DNA of 64,000 nt. It comes from Piliocolobus tephrosceles (lineage: Eukaryota > Chordata > Mammalia > Primates > Cercopithecidae). The notes below the pieces were generated by a model. The model saw nothing but the letters and a program-made list of their open reading frames with translations, was not told where the DNA came from and made no database searches. This document shows, in pieces, positions 62,834-64,000 of the stretch. The DNA lies in assembly GCF_002776525.5 (NCBI RefSeq), contig NC_045438.1:144004095-144068094 (forward strand), given 5' to 3'. The translations under genes were made by a program, and so were the position numbers. The first letter of the stretch is position 1. Each line of letters starts with the position of its first letter.

Positions 62834-64000
62834 CTAGATAACAACATGACCTTTCATAAGAATTAAAACAATCTTTTTAGAATATTCAGGATCAGCGAAT
62901 CCTCTGATTAAATACAGAAATCTGTAGTAGCTTGAAATGCTGGTAACATTTCAGAACATAGTCAACTCTAGAATGCCTATTCCAGATGATTCAAAAACTA
63001 CATCTTCTGGGTTCAAAGAACCATGTGTGATGTTATCATTAGGCACAGATTTGGCTGACAAGGAACTCTCACAAGAGTCTTTCTCCTATAGACACTCATT
63101 ATGAAGTAATGAGGGATTAAGTAAAATAAAATCTGCTATTCTATTATTAAAACACAAGCTTTCAGTAATACCTGTGTTCTCCGTATACAGAATATGGTTC
63201 AAAATTCCTGCAAAGCTCTTTGAAAATAAAAACTTGAGCTTTAAAACATAAACATATGAGAGTAAAGTCAAAAATACACTATTTAGGTTGACGCAAGTAT
63301 GGTTTGATATTCAGCAGGTATGCACTAATCCTGCTATATAGTTATTAAAATACTGAAACACTTCCATACTAGTTGGCAAATAGCATATACTAACTAAATC
63401 AGGCGGTAAAACTGATGACGTAAATTACAGCATATAGTCTTTATCTCAGAAGCACAATTACTGTGAAACTAAGATTTTTTTAAATTTGGAAAGGAGTCCA
63501 GAGTCACAGTGCTCTCCTGACATGTTGTCTATTTCGTGCGTCTCCAGAGGAACTGCTTCTGGGTTAAGAAGTCCTTGGGTGGGAGGGAAGGCTGGACAGC
63601 CAAATAGGCAGACCACATTTTTTAATCTAAGAGGTATTGAACCCTCTGCTCAGCAAGGTGTGGACTCAGGTAGTGGTTGGGGAGGCTGCTGAGGGTCACA
63701 GATAGGGTATTTGTGAGGCATATCTACTCATGGTATGTCTTGGTCCCTCAGGTGGGTCTGGGGAGCTTTCCCTTGTTCGAAAACTTATCCTTTTTGAGTG
63801 GCAGCTGGTCTTGCTTCTATGTAGTGTTGTTTCATAAGGGAATCTTCCTGGGACCCCATTTAAAGGAAGAAGAACGTGTATCCCAGCAGACATCCTGAAC
63901 TCCCTCTCTGTTCTTCTCACAGCCAATCTCCAGGCAGGAGACCCATGTCAGCCCAGCCCCTCTCCTCCCCCTCCTGCTCCCTTTGAGATCCCACCTTTCT
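62834..64000 (-). other. MRS2 intron, to the right edge
   Basis: No Alu and no further MRS2 exon found. 62834-63480 is AT-rich; 63480-64000 is clearly richer in GC and ends in a pyrimidine-rich stretch. I could not identify it. Confidence 0.6.

Noticed and set aside
62834..64000. Another MRS2 exon upstream of residue 197
   Set aside because: No minus-strand reading resembling the preceding MRS2 segment, nor a fitting splice pair, was found.
1..64000. CRISPR array, operon, prophage or other microbial system
   Set aside because: Spliced genes, Alu density and intron structure are those of a primate nuclear genome; repeated units are Alus and microsatellites.

Overview
This window is primate nuclear DNA. 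It is packed with Alu elements in both orientations (about 60 copies or pieces), with older MIR, L1, MaLR and DNA-transposon remnants, and every coding exon is bounded by GT-AG splice sites. It contains no bacterial, phage or CRISPR feature. Two protein genes are present, tail to tail. The protein is close to human GPLD1 as I remember it but differs at roughly 25-30 positions, which suggests a non-human simian such as a monkey; the species cannot be fixed from the sequence alone.

Positions 1-52167 (+ strand) hold GPLD1, the GPI-anchor-specific phospholipase D. All exons from exon 3 to the terminal exon 25 can be placed (23 exons). Joined, they give 2370 nt: 789 residues and a stop, with no frameshift or premature stop. 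Adding the 51 residues expected from exons 1-2, which lie left of the window, gives 840, the human length. The zinc-binding histidines fall at their expected numbers (125, 133, 158), and four calcium-loop FG-GAP motifs are visible in the C-terminal propeller. Positions 52168 to about 55400 are probably the 3' UTR; it contains two oppositely oriented L1 3' ends and an Alu. From 57502 to the right edge (- strand) lie the last six coding exons of MRS2, the inner-mitochondrial magnesium channel, covering residues 197-443 with the GMN selectivity motif. The promoters and first exons of both genes are outside the window.

The introns hold repeats and unique AT-rich sequence. Items beyond the ordinary are: a 74-nt tRNA-Ile(AAT)-like sequence in GPLD1 intron 7; a pair of about 160-bp same-orientation repeats of unassigned family bracketing exons 21-22; a long L1-L1 inverted repeat just after the GPLD1 stop codon; an inverted Alu pair around exon 13; a tandem Alu dimer inside one target-site duplication; several short local tandem duplications; and a 100-N assembly gap inside a young Alu. 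I found no evidence for a new biological system here. The two genes have separate jobs (plasma GPI-anchor cleavage, mitochondrial Mg2+ uptake), and their only visible relation is convergent transcription with possibly overlapping 3' ends.
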